This document shows positions 1 through 7,018 of a stretch of 36,733 nt of DNA, piece after piece (the stretch's first letter is position 1; each line of letters begins with the position of its first letter). The stretch is from a virus, in IMG/VR virus record IMGVR_UViG_3300021168_000063, positions 1-36,733 of that record, one strand, 5' to 3'. Below the pieces are notes generated by a model that worked only from the letters and a program-made list of their open reading frames with translations, was not told the origin of the DNA and did no database searches. Both the position numbers and the translations under genes were made by a program.

Positions 1-488
1 TGATTCACATCAGTTGGAGTAAGCAACATACCTAGTGAATCAACTACAAATAAAACCTTAGGACGTTCATCTTCTGGCAGTTCTTTGTAATCCTTAACAA
101 AATCACTGAGAGTCTTTGCAACGTCATCAATCATCGCCATATTAAGCTTTAGCATCTTAGATTCGTCTGTATCGACGCCTAGTGCTTGCAACCATGCTTC
201 ATCTAGTGCATTTTCACTGTCAATCAAGACAACAAAAATTCCTTGCTGTTGAGCATGTCTAATCAAATTGCCAGAACAGATGTAACTCTTACCTGCTCCA
301 GAATCTCCTGCGAATACTGTAACTTTTCCTAGCGGGATTCCCTTAAAGAAATCGCCAGAAATCAAATAATTTAATGCATAATTACCAGTGCTAATCCAAT
401 CCTTAGGATCATTATATCCTGCACTGATACCTGGAATACTTTTTGTAATGCTTTTGCGGAACTTACTTATATCGAAAGGCTTAGCCAT
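1..488 (-). CDS. uvsX: UvsX-like RecA-family recombinase (N-terminal part, cut by window edge)
   Basis: The first 162 residues of a RecA/UvsX strand-exchange ATPase are present. I translated them by hand from the ATG at 488, which has AGGA about 9 nt upstream. Walker A is GDSGAGKS at residues 61-68. A Walker B strand (KVLFVVDSLG) is at 144-153. The segment VLIDSENALDE at 88-97 matches the family pattern after the P-loop helix. UvsX forms filaments on single-stranded DNA together with the gp32-type SSB, whose gene lies directly upstream on the same strand. Only 73 nt separate the genes, and a hairpin terminator occupies much of that gap, so uvsX is probably read by terminator readthrough or from a promoter inside the SSB gene. 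The C-terminus lies outside the window. The family call is firm. Confidence 0.93.
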   Translation of the reverse strand, partial: MAKPFDISKFRKSITKSIPGISAGYNDPKDWISTGNYALNYLISGDFFKGIPLGKVTVFAGDSGAGKSYICSGNLIRHAQQQGIFVVLIDSENALDEAWLQALGVDTDESKMLKLNMAMIDDVAKTLSDFVKDYKELPEDERPKVLFVVDSLGMLLTPTDVN

Positions 489-503
489 ATTATTTTATCC
501 TAT

Positions 504-541
504 AAAAAAGAGTGACAACCTCTATTGATAGTCGTCACTCT
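504..541 (-). terminator. Rho-independent terminator between SSB and uvsX
   Basis: Eight-bp perfect stem AGAGTGAC/GTCACTCT (arms 509-516 and 534-541) with a 17-nt loop. On the minus strand it is followed by six T. It lies downstream of the SSB stop codon and ends only 16 nt before the uvsX start. Confidence 0.75.
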
Positions 542-561
542 GTGATGCACACAATTACTGA

Positions 562-1563
562 TTAGTCCTTCTTACGATTACGAATCATAGCCAAAATGTC
601 TTGCGCTTTTTGGTTATTTCCAGATGCTGCATCTGGTGCCTTAACATCTTCGTCATCATGACTTTCAATAACTTTACGTGCTGGGATTGTAGTCACAGAA
701 ACGTCTGATTTTGGTGCATGGTATTCTTTTTCAACTTGATTATGAGTTGCATAAGCTTCTGCACCTGCTGTATCTGAATCATCCTTCATACCAAATGGCT
801 TGAAGTATTGACCCCAGCGTTCTAAATCATATGGTTCGCCATTGACGCTTGCTTCGAACATTTCTTTCATTACCTGCAACTCTACTTCATTTGGCTTCTT
901 TGGCAAGAATGTTTTCAAGTCAAATAGACCATGCTTTTCGATTGCCTCATGTTCTTCACTAGTCAATGCACTTTCACGACGAGCCCAATTACTTGTGCTG
1001 TAGTCTGCATAACCACCCTTAGATCCCTTCTTAATTCTAAAATCAAGACCTTGCTCAAAGTGAGTTGGGATTTCTTCAATTTCAGGATTCATGATGCCTT
1101 CACGGACAAGCTTGAATAGCTCAGGTGTTAGCAACAATTTACGAATAGGATTTTCTGTAACATCATCTTTATTTGGGTTTTCACGAATGAAACCCTGAAG
1201 AATATAACTGCGCTTTTTCCAATACTTACGACCCATATCTTCTAGAGCCTTGTCCTTGAACCAAGTGCGAACCTCAGCTAAAATAGGGCAATGTTCTCCC
1301 CACATTTCAACGCAAGGAACAGTAACTACGACTGGTTTATCGGATTTACCTTTTACACCTGCGAAAGGAAGCTTAATCTGAAGTCTTTCAACCCAGAAAA
1401 AGTCATTTGAGGAATCTGCATCTGGTAGGAATCGCACTGAAGCTGTATCACCCTCTTGGATGTTCCAATGTGCGAAAAGAATTGTGTCTGTATTTTTTTG
1501 ATTATTGCCTAGCTTGTCTTGTTGCGCTTTTAGCTTGGCACGGATTTCTGCTAATGAGGTCAT
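562..1563 (-). CDS. 32: gp32-like single-stranded DNA-binding protein
   Basis: A 333-aa protein of the T4 gp32 family, which coats single-stranded DNA in replication, recombination and repair. Residues 25-200 show the family core: a strand with RFLPD at 44-48, VPCVEMWGEHCP at 82-93 in the zinc-region position, and a conserved WKKRSYILQGFI segment at 115-126. The T4 zinc ligands (one His, three Cys) are reduced here to Cys84, His91 and Cys92, so metal binding is uncertain. The frame is open up to 1659, but I take the ATG at 1563. It has a strong AAGGAG Shine-Dalgarno and gives the N-terminus MTSLAEIRAK. The extra upstream codons cross the late promoter box at 1650-1657, so they are probably untranslated. 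The leader carries two perfect hairpins that may serve autogenous control. UvsX lies downstream. Confidence 0.9.
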   Translation of the reverse strand: MTSLAEIRAKLKAQQDKLGNNQKNTDTILFAHWNIQEGDTASVRFLPDADSSNDFFWVERLQIKLPFAGVKGKSDKPVVVTVPCVEMWGEHCPILAEVRTWFKDKALEDMGRKYWKKRSYILQGFIRENPNKDDVTENPIRKLLLTPELFKLVREGIMNPEIEEIPTHFEQGLDFRIKKGSKGGYADYSTSNWARRESALTSEEHEAIEKHGLFDLKTFLPKKPNEVELQVMKEMFEASVNGEPYDLERWGQYFKPFGMKDDSDTAGAEAYATHNQVEKEYHAPKSDVSVTTIPARKVIESHDDEDVKAPDAASGNNQKAQDILAMIRNRKKD

Positions 1564-1596
1564 ATAATTTCTCCTTTGGTGTTTATATTTTCCCGA

Positions 1597-1644
1597 TGAT
1601 TCAAACCTTCTTGTTTGAATCAACTTAAGTGTAGATTCTACACT
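1597..1644 (-). promoter_or_regulatory. Structured 5' leader of the SSB mRNA (two hairpins)
   Basis: Two perfect inverted repeats lie between the late promoter box and the SSB start. One has 8-nt arms at 1628-1635 and 1637-1644. The other has 10-nt arms at 1597-1606 and 1613-1622 with the 6-nt loop AAGAAG on the mRNA. They are followed by about 33 nt of A-rich, apparently unstructured RNA containing the ribosome-binding site. T4 gene 32 is repressed by its own product binding an unstructured leader next to a folded element. Similar control is inferred here, not shown. Confidence 0.5.
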
Positions 1645-1649
1645 ATATG

Positions 1650-1657
1650 TATTTATC
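1650..1657 (-). promoter_or_regulatory. Late-type promoter box for SSB (GATAAATA)
   Basis: GATAAATA on the minus strand, one mismatch from the T4 late box TATAAATA. The predicted transcript start is near 1643, directly at the first leader hairpin. Confidence 0.5.
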
Positions 1658-1676
1658 ATAGCAACACAAATACAAA

Positions 1677-1710
1677 GAAAAACAGCCTTAATGTTATGTT
1701 AAGGCTGTTT
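1677..1710 (-). terminator. Rho-independent terminator after the 580-aa gene
   Basis: Twelve-bp perfect stem (arms 1680-1691 and 1699-1710, 7-nt loop) ending in a T run on the minus strand. It lies 27 nt past the stop codon of the 580-aa gene. Confidence 0.85.
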
Positions 1711-1736
1711 CATTTTACCATACAACTAATTTAGAT

Positions 1737-3479
1737 TTATAGTCCTGCTAAACGTTTCATATCTTCCATTACTGCCGTCTTTTCTTCAGTCTGGATTGAT
1801 TCTGTTGCCTTCTTCTTTTTACGATCTTGTTGCTTCATACGAGAAAAATCAATCTGTTGAACCAACTCTGGCATATTATGGCGTATCCACCACTCAATCA
1901 TAGGGCGAGCATCAGCATCAGGCCCAGAATGCTTTGAACCTGAATACAATTCATCAAACAAACCCTCGTCCCCTAGAACATTATACAGTGCTGAACTTGC
2001 GTTGTTCCCATCTACTCCAAATTCAAGTGGCTTTTCAAGAATAGTCTGCAATTCCTTAACCTTAGCTTCAGTGTCTGGCATAGCCCAAGTGCCTTCTGAC
2101 AATCTTTCGATAGATTCAGCAAATTCTTGAATTGCTTTTTCCTGATTTTTGTTCGTTCGTAATGAGCCCATATATGCTTTTGCAAATTCAAGTGCTAATA
2201 TTTTTCTGCTCTCTGATTCTTCTAGATTTGACGACCAACGTTTTGCTGAACGAGCTAAATTTTTAACCTCTGGGCTATCTTCATTAATTTCAATAAATTC
2301 ATAGATTCTAGTAGCCAATGAAGATTTATCTTCCATCTTCATTACATCTTTCATTTCTTTAAATTTATCCGTCTTCATTGGATCTTTAGTGATATTTGGA
2401 GTTCTAATGAATGACTTCATAGTTGCTTCCATTGCTGTATCACGATTCTGCTTATTTGCATATGCTCTTGCAATGTGTGGTAATGCTGCTTCAAATTTAT
2501 CATCAAATGATTTGCGTGTAAATTTGTCTTTCAATGATTCCGCAAAACGATCATAATCTGGTTTAACTGCTCCGATTGCTGAAGATGAATCATTTGGTGC
2601 TCGGGCTGCACTCATTGCTGCGCCACCATCTTGAGATCCATTAATATCTTCTAATGCGCGTTGATAGCCCTTTTGCCCTTTAAGACTAGAAAGTTTCTTA
2701 TGCATGTCATAGTAATGATCTATAGCTGTTTCAACAATATCTGTCGTTTCACTGTCTTCATATACGGTGTTTTTTGTCTTTCTAACGAAGTGTGCTAGGT
2801 CACTCATTTCGCTAATCATATTGTTGATATGACGTCCGAAATCATCATAAACTTGTCCGCCATTCATCAAATGTCTAGCCATTGCTCTTGCACCACTTAA
2901 CTTTTTAAATGGCATCTTGAATCTTTCGCCTTCATCTGTTTCCAAGTAAATTGAATCAATCTTGCGAGTTCTGGCGCCTTTGACGCCTTCATCTACTTTG
3001 TCTGAATGTTTGATTACAAGTTTAATTGGACCAAAGTTTTGGTAACTAGTCTTAGATGTTCCCTTGAGAGGTTCAATACTTTCTCTCATAGTGTATGCTT
3101 GTTTTGTATATGCGAGATTTCGAATATCATTAACTTGCATATTACCTTTACCGATATCGCGAGGATCGAAACTAAGCATGTTCATTTTTGCAAATGAGCG
3201 CAACTCTTTCAAGAATCCGAACCATTTTTCTTTTGCATGTGGGTCAGTCAAATTTTTTGTAACATTCGAACCATAATATACTTTCAATGAATCTTGATCG
3301 TTCAAAGAAATCGTTACGTTACCTAAGTCGCTGCCATCAAATTCAAAATCGAAGTTAATAAATCTCGCTTCTCGTGGCATAGAGGTTGCCTTTGCATCTT
3401 CTTTACCTAACGAGATACGAGGAAATCTTGATCTGATTTTTCCGAATAGCTTCTCTGCAATGTCGTCAATATTTTTCAT
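1737..3479 (-). CDS. Conserved T4-like phage protein of unknown function (580 aa)
   Basis: I recognise this as a family common in environmental T4-like phages but know no function for it. The N-terminal half is well ordered: FPRISLGKEDAKAT near 19-32, EARFINFDFEFDG near 37-49, WFGFLKELRSFAK near 86-98, and GTSKTSYQNFGPIKLVIKHS near 140-159. The segment ERFKMPFKKLSGARAMARH near 185-203 precedes YDDFGRHI. The second half (about 290-580) is helical and highly charged, with Lys/Glu-rich stretches. There is no signal peptide and no transmembrane helix. It has its own late-type box and terminator, so it forms a single-gene late unit between gp17 and SSB. A virion or DNA-associated role is possible, but nothing in the sequence proves it. 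Confidence 0.8.
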   Translation of the reverse strand: MKNIDDIAEKLFGKIRSRFPRISLGKEDAKATSMPREARFINFDFEFDGSDLGNVTISLNDQDSLKVYYGSNVTKNLTDPHAKEKWFGFLKELRSFAKMNMLSFDPRDIGKGNMQVNDIRNLAYTKQAYTMRESIEPLKGTSKTSYQNFGPIKLVIKHSDKVDEGVKGARTRKIDSIYLETDEGERFKMPFKKLSGARAMARHLMNGGQVYDDFGRHINNMISEMSDLAHFVRKTKNTVYEDSETTDIVETAIDHYYDMHKKLSSLKGQKGYQRALEDINGSQDGGAAMSAARAPNDSSSAIGAVKPDYDRFAESLKDKFTRKSFDDKFEAALPHIARAYANKQNRDTAMEATMKSFIRTPNITKDPMKTDKFKEMKDVMKMEDKSSLATRIYEFIEINEDSPEVKNLARSAKRWSSNLEESESRKILALEFAKAYMGSLRTNKNQEKAIQEFAESIERLSEGTWAMPDTEAKVKELQTILEKPLEFGVDGNNASSALYNVLGDEGLFDELYSGSKHSGPDADARPMIEWWIRHNMPELVQQIDFSRMKQQDRKKKKATESIQTEEKTAVMEDMKRLAGL

Positions 3480-3499
3480 TAAAACTCTCTTTGATACTA

Positions 3500-3507
3500 T
3501 ATTTATT
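3500..3507 (-). promoter_or_regulatory. Late-type promoter box (AATAAATA) for the 580-aa gene
   Basis: AATAAATA on the minus strand, 20 nt before the ATG at 3479 and just past the gp17 stop codon, with AAAGAGAG as ribosome-binding site. Confidence 0.5.
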
Positions 3508-3511
3508 AGTT

Positions 3512-5095
3512 TTAGACTGAGAAGGGCGTGCTTCCAATATAGAAGGGCAATGGCATTTCCATATCTTCATCTAGACCCTCTTTGATAGCAGTATCGATTT
3601 CAGCATCGAAATTTTGCAATTGTTGTATCATAGATACACAAAGTAACATGGCGGTAACTAAGTCATCATTTTCGCCTGGTTTTGCCGCATAACCGGTGCC
3701 ATCTGCCACGAAATTCTTCAATTCTGATATCAAATTCTTACTGTTTATTGTGAGCTTATCTTTCTCAACTAAACTCTTGAATTTGTTACACGCAACAAGT
3801 TTCTTCTTATTTGTTGTATTGTAACCTTTTCTATAAAGCCTTTGTTGTCCTGGACGATATGGCTCGCTTAAGAAATATCCTTTTATGTTTTCTTCTCCGA
3901 TTTCTCGAATGACAACTAAATGAGCTTCACCTAGAGTATTATTTTCTAAGCTATAATATACTTTGTCATCACCAGCAATTTCACAAAGATGTGTTGTAAT
4001 ATCATTCAAAATAGAAATTTGCTTTTCCACTGGTGTCTTGTTATGCTGCCATTCTGCCACTTGAATCAATGTAGGAAGTTCAACAACTTGAATTGTTGCA
4101 TAGTCACCACCTGTTCCTATTGCTGGATCTAACGCTACAGCATAAGTAAATCCAGCTTTGGGTTGTTTATACCATCTGACTTGGCCAATCTTATCGACAG
4201 GTTCAATTCCCATCAATGTCGGAAGCTTCATAGGAGAAATAAGTGTTTCATCATTAATAATGAATTCACAATTATGTTCTCGTTCAAAGCGTTCATCGCC
4301 GACGCTTGCACGCTGTTCGTTTTCCCAACCTTGATCGCGCTCTGGATGTTCATTCCATATAGCCTTGAATGCTTTGAAACCATTGCGACCTATTCCTATA
4401 TCATTACCATATTCGTCAATAGTTTTAAGTGCAGTTCTCCAGATTTGAGAAAATTGATCTTCGTCTGAGTTAGGAGTTGATGTGATAATTGCTTTACCGC
4501 CAGTCGCAAGGGTAGGAGAAATTGATGTCCAAAATTCTTTCGCTTTGTTCGGTGGAACGAATGCAAACTCGTCACAATACAATAAAGAAATAGACATGCC
4601 TCGACCTGTTGTTTCAGTAGTCGTCTGAGACATAATACGAGAGCCATTATCAAAGTCTATAGAACCTTTATTATAGCTAGGAACACCAGCACGAATAAAG
4701 TTTGGGCAATGTTCATATCCAAATCTAATACGCTGCATAATTTCTTGAGCACCGATGTATTTGTGGGCAGCGACCAAAATCGTTGAATCAGGCACAAACA
4801 TAGCATACCAAAGTAGGTATCCTGCCGCAGTAGCCGTTTTACCCATTTGTCTGCCCATAAGTGCAATAGCGTGTCTATTATTATGGTAAGTGTCTATTAG
4901 CCCAATTTGATAAGGAAATGGTTTATATTGAATACAACCCCTCGTCGCATGCTGAATATGATAGTAATTGCTTAAGAAATAATGCGGGCCCAAAACTGGA
5001 TCCATACATCTTTGCAATTCTATAATTTGGTCGAATGTGAATTCTTCCTTTTTGTGTGGCGTTTTTACAATTGTTTGTTCGTTTTTATTGCTCAT
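3512..5095 (-). CDS. 17: Terminase large subunit (gp17-like packaging ATPase-nuclease)
   Basis: A 527-aa DNA-packaging motor protein. The N-terminal ATPase has a Walker A-type GRQMGKT at residues 81-87 (T4 gp17 has the same SRQxGKT layout). It also has Walker B plus catalytic Glu (LLYCDEF, 171-177) and a coupling motif TSTPN at 205-209. The C-terminal RNase H-type nuclease has ALDPAIGTGGD at 321-331 (Asp323), the acidic ENN at 384-386 and ENDDLVTAML at 475-484. These correspond to the three acidic residues of T4 gp17. The length is somewhat shorter than T4 gp17 (610 aa). The small subunit lies 6 kb away at 11292-11798, not adjacent as in T4. A divergent HNH nuclease gene starts 60 nt upstream. 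Confidence 0.97.
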   Translation of the reverse strand: MSNKNEQTIVKTPHKKEEFTFDQIIELQRCMDPVLGPHYFLSNYYHIQHATRGCIQYKPFPYQIGLIDTYHNNRHAIALMGRQMGKTATAAGYLLWYAMFVPDSTILVAAHKYIGAQEIMQRIRFGYEHCPNFIRAGVPSYNKGSIDFDNGSRIMSQTTTETTGRGMSISLLYCDEFAFVPPNKAKEFWTSISPTLATGGKAIITSTPNSDEDQFSQIWRTALKTIDEYGNDIGIGRNGFKAFKAIWNEHPERDQGWENEQRASVGDERFEREHNCEFIINDETLISPMKLPTLMGIEPVDKIGQVRWYKQPKAGFTYAVALDPAIGTGGDYATIQVVELPTLIQVAEWQHNKTPVEKQISILNDITTHLCEIAGDDKVYYSLENNTLGEAHLVVIREIGEENIKGYFLSEPYRPGQQRLYRKGYNTTNKKKLVACNKFKSLVEKDKLTINSKNLISELKNFVADGTGYAAKPGENDDLVTAMLLCVSMIQQLQNFDAEIDTAIKEGLDEDMEMPLPFYIGSTPFSV

Positions 5096-5113
5096 ATCAT
5101 GTAGTTAGTGTAT

Positions 5114-5121
5114 AGTAAATA
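5114..5121 (+). promoter_or_regulatory. Late-type promoter box (AGTAAATA) for HNH gene
   Basis: AGTAAATA, 34 nt before the ATG at 5156, inside the 60-nt divergent region shared with gp17. Its first two bases diverge from TATAAATA, so the call rests mainly on position. Confidence 0.35.
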
Positions 5122-5133
5122 GTTGTATATAAT

Positions 5134-5141
5134 TATTTAAC
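5134..5141 (-). promoter_or_regulatory. Late-type promoter box (GTTAAATA) for gp17
   Basis: GTTAAATA on the minus strand, 38 nt before the gp17 ATG. The same octamer, followed by the same AATT, occurs before the GNAT-like gene at 16168-16175, which supports it as a used variant. Confidence 0.42.
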
Positions 5142-5155
5142 CAAAAGGTGCATTT

Positions 5156-5737
5156 ATGAGCGACTGCTTAATCCTAAATCAAAGCTATCAACCAATTTCC
5201 ATACTTCCGCTGTCTGTAATCAGCTGGAAGCATGCCATTCGTTTGCAGTGTTTGGACAAACTCCAAGTATTGGAAACGTATGACAATTGGTTTATCCGTT
5301 CAGAACATTTGGCTCTAGCTGTGCCTGCAGTTGCAGTTTCTACAGAGCAATTCAGGTATAAGAAGGCTGTCAAGTTTTCACGATACAATTTATTTCTTCG
5401 TGACTTATTCCAATGTGCATATTGCGATGAAGTATTTGATTTTGATGACCTCACAATCGACCACGTTATCCCGCGTAAGCTGGGAGGTAAGACTACGTTT
5501 GAAAACTGTGTAACTTCTTGTTATCACTGTAACTCAAAGAAGGGTCACAAGCTTATCAGGCCAAAGCGTCCGCCATTCAAGCCTGATTACTACCACCTTG
5601 TTCAAAATTGGAAGCAAGAAACTCCGATTAAGATCAAGCACGATTCTTGGTGGCAGTATTTGGGAATCGAAAAGCCCAATGAACAACGATTAGATTTAAG
5701 TTTGTCTCAGCAAGGTAAGACATTCAAGATGAAATAA
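5156..5737 (+). CDS. HNH endonuclease (193 aa)
   Basis: A complete zinc-type HNH nuclease. An N-terminal region with ILNQSYQPISILPLSVISW at 6-24 is typical of a widespread bacterial and phage HNH family. The core has a CxxC pair at 87-90, the catalytic IDHVIPRKLGG at 101-111 (His103), the Asn of FENC near 117, and a second CxxC at 122-125 followed by NSKKG. It is expressed divergently from gp17. In some phages an HNH protein beside the terminase assists packaging. It could equally be a freestanding homing-type nuclease, and the sequence does not decide. The start has AAAAGGTG upstream. Transcription ends at a bidirectional terminator directly after the stop. Confidence 0.88.
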   Translation: MSDCLILNQSYQPISILPLSVISWKHAIRLQCLDKLQVLETYDNWFIRSEHLALAVPAVAVSTEQFRYKKAVKFSRYNLFLRDLFQCAYCDEVFDFDDLTIDHVIPRKLGGKTTFENCVTSCYHCNSKKGHKLIRPKRPPFKPDYYHLVQNWKQETPIKIKHDSWWQYLGIEKPNEQRLDLSLSQQGKTFKMK

Positions 5738-5738
5738 C

Positions 5739-5763
5739 AAAACGGGACATTAAGTCCCGTTTT
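5739..5763. terminator. Bidirectional terminator between HNH gene and packaged-protein operon
   Basis: Ten-bp perfect stem AAAACGGGAC/GTCCCGTTTT with loop ATTAA; A and T runs on both sides serve both strands. The stop codon of the minus-strand 109-aa gene lies inside it. Confidence 0.85.
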
Positions 5764-6079
5764 TCTTTTCTAGCATATCCATTAATCTATAAAAGATTTT
5801 ATGTAATTCTGATGCTGTTGTAAATTTGAAAGATTTTGTTGTGTTATTAGGAAACACAATTCTAAATTCGTAAGAATTTGGATATTTTATATAAATGAAC
5901 TTCATTCGCCCATGAATACTCGTTAAGTTATAAACATCTTCTGTTTTGCTTCTAGCAAGTCTATCTACAGATTGAATCATCTCAACGTCTGCATAATTCA
6001 TAAGTTGCGGACCAGTTGTTCTCTGCTCATCCTTACTAAACCAATCTCTAAAGCCTTCATTAAGTTCGCAGGCTCTCAT
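5750..6079 (-). CDS. Small protein with capsid-targeting-like N-terminus; polyprotein-module relative (109 aa)
   Basis: Begins MRACELNEGF, a variant of the MRAYE start shared by other genes here. It has a possible prohead protease site L-N-E before Gly. The C-terminal half (IYIKYPNSYEFRI ... FTTASELHKIFYRLMDML) resembles residues 228-287 of the 1208-aa protein of the same operon (VYFKHPAEYVIGI ... FRNANELKQIFQNLASKM) in spacing and key residues. This looks like a single-module paralogue of the polyprotein. It is the last gene of a seven-gene overlapping unit; its ATG overlaps the upstream stop as ATGA. Biochemical function is unknown. Packaging in the head is inferred. Confidence 0.7.
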   Translation of the reverse strand: MRACELNEGFRDWFSKDEQRTTGPQLMNYADVEMIQSVDRLARSKTEDVYNLTSIHGRMKFIYIKYPNSYEFRIVFPNNTTKSFKFTTASELHKIFYRLMDMLEKKNGT

Positions 6080-6246
6080 TCTTTTCCCTTTTGTGCATCT
6101 TGAATGGTTTTAACTATGCTTGAAGGTGCATCACTATCAACAGTAATCAAATCCCAAGCTGGATCATCTGGTGGAAGAATCGCATCAGGGACCCCAATTT
6201 CACCCATCCCCATAATATCTTTTGAAGTAATTCTATATTGCTTCAT
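6076..6246 (-). CDS. Small protein of unknown function (56 aa)
   Basis: Read by hand: ATG at 6246, stop TGA at 6076-6078, sequence beginning MKQYRITSKDIMGMGEIG and ending KTIQDAQKGKE. It exactly fills the gap between the 121-aa and 109-aa genes, with ATGA overlaps on both sides. That pattern strongly supports translation as part of the coupled operon. The product is hydrophilic and acidic in the middle (PPDDPAWDLITVDSD), with no membrane segment. No family recognised. Confidence 0.75.
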   Translation of the reverse strand: MKQYRITSKDIMGMGEIGVPDAILPPDDPAWDLITVDSDAPSSIVKTIQDAQKGKE

Positions 6247-6608
6247 TTACCACTTTTCCTTTTCACTCCGGGAAACGATAATACAGGGCTAACTTTGTGT
6301 GTATCATCTGGCTCTCTACTTCCTCTGCCTGACACTTGAACACTTGATCTTCCTGTTGCAGCCAATGCCTTGTTAATTTTATCTTCATCACCTTGAGAAT
6401 AACTAATAGTAGCTGGATTATCAGTAGCATCAGTTCCATCAGTTATTGGATGCTCATGATCTGGCGAACCAGCTAATGCAATAGAAAATCTATACATGTC
6501 ATAAGACTGCCCCATACCAGGAAACGTTTTAGCTCCTGGTATGGCCTGATGGTGATAATGATGCATGTCTGCTTCAGTTAGCTTCCTGACAAACTCATAA
6601 GCTCTCAT
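6243..6608 (-). CDS. MRAYE-start putative packaged protein (121 aa)
   Basis: Starts MRAYEFVRKLTEAD, with L-T-E followed by Ala, as expected for a T4 gp21-type prohead protease site. A His-rich stretch (MHHYHHQ, 15-21) follows. The body contains the segment MGQSYDMYRFSIALAGSPD, then the C-terminal GRGSREPDDTHKVSPV and a basic end (KRKSGK). I recall this architecture from environmental T4-like phage proteins of unknown role. The start overlaps the upstream stop by one base (TAATG) and the end overlaps the next start (ATGA). Delivery inside the head is inferred from the N-terminus and the operon context. Confidence 0.72.
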   Translation of the reverse strand: MRAYEFVRKLTEADMHHYHHQAIPGAKTFPGMGQSYDMYRFSIALAGSPDHEHPITDGTDATDNPATISYSQGDEDKINKALAATGRSSVQVSGRGSREPDDTHKVSPVLSFPGVKRKSGK

Positions 6609-7018
6609 TATAACTGTTCCAATTTTTCTAAAATAGCTACTGCACTTTTTGACATACGAGATTTAGGTGCATACTTATCAACTTGACTTCTCGCATCATC
6701 ACCTATTTTCTTCAGAAGATCCTGCTCGTTTGTCGCATTTACGCCGATGCCTAAATCTCTTGATCCCATTATTCTCATGCTCATTCTAAACATTAAATAA
6801 CCACTGGATTTTATAAGCAGCGCATTGAAAGGTGGTTTATTCCATCCAATATCTTCTGTTCCCCATCTAAATGCATCTACAGGCTTTCCGCTCATGTCAA
6901 ACGTTCCTTGCTTTCCGTGCTCACCTAAAATCGGATTTAAAAGGAATGCTGTTTTTTTCAAATCTTTACTGTGACCTCCAAAAATATCAGTAGTCTCAGT
7001 TATTTCATAAGCTCTCAT
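6608..7018 (-). CDS. MRAYE-start putative packaged protein (136 aa)
   Basis: N-terminus MRAYEITETTD gives I-T-E, another possible prohead protease site. The remainder is compact and mixed alpha/beta: WGTEDIGWNKPPFNALLIKSSGYLMFRMSMRI near 52-83, then an NEQDLLKKIGDDA helix near 97-109. The order (strand pair followed by a helix with a Leu-rich face) vaguely recalls the 109-aa protein and polyprotein module 2, but similarity is weak. It overlaps the polyprotein stop by 4 nt (ATGA). Function unknown. Confidence 0.7.
   Translation of the reverse strand: MRAYEITETTDIFGGHSKDLKKTAFLLNPILGEHGKQGTFDMSGKPVDAFRWGTEDIGWNKPPFNALLIKSSGYLMFRMSMRIMGSRDLGIGVNATNEQDLLKKIGDDARSQVDKYAPKSRMSKSAVAILEKLEQL

Noticed and set aside
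1564-1659. N-terminal extension of SSB (32 extra residues from the ATG at 1659)
   Set aside because: It crosses the late promoter box and two perfect hairpins and lacks a ribosome-binding site; the ATG at 1563 has AAGGAG.
4163-4468. 101-aa plus-strand open frame inside gp17
   Set aside because: Lies wholly opposite the conserved ATPase/nuclease coding sequence, with no regulatory signals.
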